Source of the DNA: Trachelipus rathkii
Lineage: Eukaryota > Arthropoda > Malacostraca > Isopoda > Trachelipodidae
Length of the DNA: 20,978 nt
Assembly (NCBI GenBank): GCA_015478945.1
Contig: JABUQX010004620.1
Coordinates: forward strand, 22,501 to 43,478
Reading direction: 5' to 3'
Part shown: piece by piece, positions 19,291-20,978 of the stretch
Numbering within the stretch: position 1 is the first letter of the stretch
Layout of the letters: the number at the start of each line of letters is the position of its first letter
Position numbers and translations under genes: made by a program
Notes under the pieces: model-generated
Told to the model about the DNA's origin: nothing
Databases searched by the model: none
What the model saw: only the letters and a program-made list of their open reading frames with translations

Positions 19291-20978
19291 ACGTCCTCGC
19301 TGATGCGTTGTCACGCTCGCCACTTTCTGCAGTGGAATCGGAATATTTGCTGGAATCGGAGTTGGAATCGGACAACTGCTCGGGTGAGCCGTTAACTGTC
19401 CCAACTGGTTTTAGGCAGGTGGAGGTACCTGGGGGGGATGATTCGCTCTTCAGATGTTTCGCGCTATGCTTGGAGGGGAGTGAGAATGCTCGCGTAGATA
19501 TACGGGAAGTAGTAGTTGACGAACTTTTAAAAGATCCGAGTAAATATAATCTGATGGGTAGGAATATTTTGAAAAGGCTGAGACTTATGAGACTTCCTGG
19601 ACAGATGCCTATTCCGGAAGTAATTCAGGCATTTGCCCAACTTTGTAAATATCAGGTGCACGTGTATTATAATACGTCTACTCCCTTAATTTATGGTGAT
19701 GAGAGTAGTGACATATGTTGTTTGAGGTGTGTATCTGGCATACATTATAATCTGCTGCATCCAATTAAAAGTGATGGTGGAAAGCATGTACCACCAGACG
19801 ATAGCAGCGATCGCCGGGTAAATATGGTAAAGGTTCAGAGTCTCAATATTTCATCTGACGCAGATCATAATCTCGTGTCTAATTCTACTATAGACAGTGA
19901 GATTATTTTGAGAGAACAGAAACAAGATCCAACACTGAGGAAACTTGTCAGGGTGGTTAAAAGTCGAACCCCAGTTCCTCAGTGGGATAAGACCTTGAGT
20001 TTATTTAAGACAGTGGGTGATAAACTATCCTTGGAAGGTGATATATTGTACCTCAATTCAGGTGACTGTAGGAAATATATAATTCCTTTTTCGTATTTGA
20101 TTGCTGTAGTCTGTCAGATTCATTATGAATATGGTAATTTGGGAAGGAATAAGTTAATCTCTCTCATATACGAAGACTTGTGGAATCCGAGGGTGGTGCA
20201 AGTTGTGGCTGATGTGTGTAGAAGTTGTCCACATTGTCAGCAGAACAAGACAAATCCAAATAGTGTTAAACCACCACTCTTAAAAATTACTTCAAATCAT
20301 CCTTTTGATTTGTTGGCGGTGGATTTGCTTCAGTTGCCACGGTCAAGAGGTAATCATGGTTATTGTTTTGTGGCCATTGACCACTTTTCAAAATTTATTT
20401 CAGTAGTGCCACTTGTCAAAAAGACTAGTATTGCTGTGGCGAACGCATTTAAGTACAAGTTGTTACCTTTTCTGCCATATATCCCTGACAGATTGCTTAG
20501 TGATAGGGGGCTGGAATTTATGGGTGAACCGTTTGAAGAGGTATTACGAGAGTTTGGTATTTCTCACGTGGTAATTTCAAGCCATATGCCACAATGTAAC
20601 GGAGTTACAGAGAGGGTCAATCGTACTCTGCTGCAGACCTTACGGATGTTGGTGCAGGAGAATCCCGTTTCCTGGGATACCGAGTTGCCTCAGGCTGTGA
20701 TTTTGTATAATAATACGTGGCATTCTGCCATTAAAGCAACGCCTAGCGAGGTCTTACTAAAAAGGGCGCATACTTTTGCCAGAAATCCCTGTTTGCAACA
20801 ATATTGGAGGGAACCTTCTTCTAAATTTGCTCCATACAAAAAGGGGGATAAAGTTGCTTATAAAACTCATCTTCCAGGGGATTTGGTCACAAATAAGTTC
20901 AAAAGCCGTTATACGGGTCCTTTTATTGTTCTTAAGGTGTATTCTAATACTTTGTCATGTTATTTCCCGATATCCTCA
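19290..20978 (+). CDS. pol: pol part 2: OTU-like domain plus integrase, open to window end (partial)
   Basis: About 563 codons stay open from the RNase H tail (NVLADALSRSPL) to the last base. After an acidic spacer comes the OTU-like domain (19437 to about 19760) and a variable region. Integrase then has His at 20121-20123 and the CX2C at 20226-20237 (CPHC). The second zinc His position is Asn (20136-20138, GNLG). The core has the catalytic triad: Asp 20322-20324 (LLAVDLLQLP), Asp 20502-20504 (LLSDRGLEF), Glu 20610-20612 (NGVTERVNRTL). Asp and Glu are separated by 35 residues, the canonical spacing. After TPSEVLLKRA comes a YKKGDKVAYKT stretch and FKSRYTGPFIVL, the GPY/F C-domain. There is no start codon of its own: it is the distal part of the Pol polyprotein. 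Confidence 0.85.
19437..19763 (+). other. OTU-like cysteine protease domain within gypsy Pol
   Basis: OTU proteins are papain-like cysteine proteases, mostly deubiquitinases. Landmarks in order: GGDDSLFRCFA (usual form D-G-x-C-L-F-R), LEGSENARVDIREVVVDEL (the region that follows with a G.x..H..LR pattern), and KDPSKYN. A helical middle carries IPEVIQAFAQLCKYQVHVYY (ala..l...I.vy strand), and the end is SGIHYNLLHPI with the catalytic-type His-aromatic pair at 19743-19748. The Cys position is Ser (19443-19445), and the Asp expected three residues before it is Gly, with Asp at the next two positions. The His lies about 102 residues after the first Asp. The fold call is strong by pattern; catalysis is doubtful. 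It lies between RNase H and integrase. Confidence 0.75.

Larger units (their letters stand above)
15153..20978 (+). mobile_element. Ty3/gypsy retrotransposon with an OTU-like domain in Pol, cut by the window end
   Basis: Gypsy order gag, protease, RT, RNase H, OTU-like domain, integrase. The internal region starts at the PBS; the 5' LTR lies to the left without a clear edge, and the 3' end is outside the window. Coding is broken by frameshifts near 15619, 16097, 16893, 18500 and 19289 and a TAA at 19132, but each domain is recognisable at high quality. It is far better preserved than the first gypsy element. The two are clearly different lineages by PBS, Gag and Pol. Confidence 0.85.

Overview
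This is a stretch of animal repeat DNA with no host gene that I can support. Nearly every coding trace belongs to one of four transposable elements, and the rest is mostly (AT)n microsatellite and unassigned AT-rich spacer. Eukaryotic origin is clear from the LTR retrotransposons, the Tc1/mariner-like element and the long dinucleotide tracts. The Ty1/copia element, with very short LTRs and a GalEa-like Gag and Pol, points to an aquatic invertebrate. A decapod crustacean is a reasonable guess, but this is inference.

Layout. 1-1245: AT-rich DNA with three alternately oriented copies of one repeat (629-1004), an AT tract and a GC-rich scrap of a transposon end. 1246-6075: an old, heavily mutated Ty3/gypsy element resembling the Mag group. 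It has both LTRs, a primer-binding-site candidate, and remains of gag, protease, RT, RNase H and integrase. A deletion has removed the catalytic YxDD part of the RT. 6076-6166 and 7343-7448: two AT tracts flanking a deletion-riddled Tc1/mariner-superfamily transposon with terminal inverted repeats of about 120 bp (6166-7342). 7449-12654: a Ty1/copia element with 124/128-bp LTRs about 97% identical. Its RT-RNase H is nearly intact, while gag, protease and integrase carry several stops and frameshifts. An AT microsatellite lies in its leader.

12655-15152: spacer with AT tracts, hairpins and a pair of 40-bp direct repeats. The right part should include the 5' LTR of the next element, whose left edge I cannot place. 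15153-20978 (runs off the window): a second, younger-looking Ty3/gypsy element with PBS, a Gag carrying four zinc knuckles, protease, RT, RNase H and integrase. Between RNase H and integrase its Pol contains a domain with the hallmarks of an OTU-family cysteine protease (deubiquitinase fold). The usual Cys position is Ser and the usual Asp position is Gly. The reading frame through this domain and the integrase is open for about 1.69 kb, while the upstream half has several frameshifts and one stop.

For each LTR element the inferred life cycle is the usual one: Gag packages the RNA, a tRNA primes at the PBS, RT/RNase H make cDNA and integrase inserts it. None of the four copies looks autonomous as sequenced. 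The main item for follow-up is the OTU-like domain in the last element.
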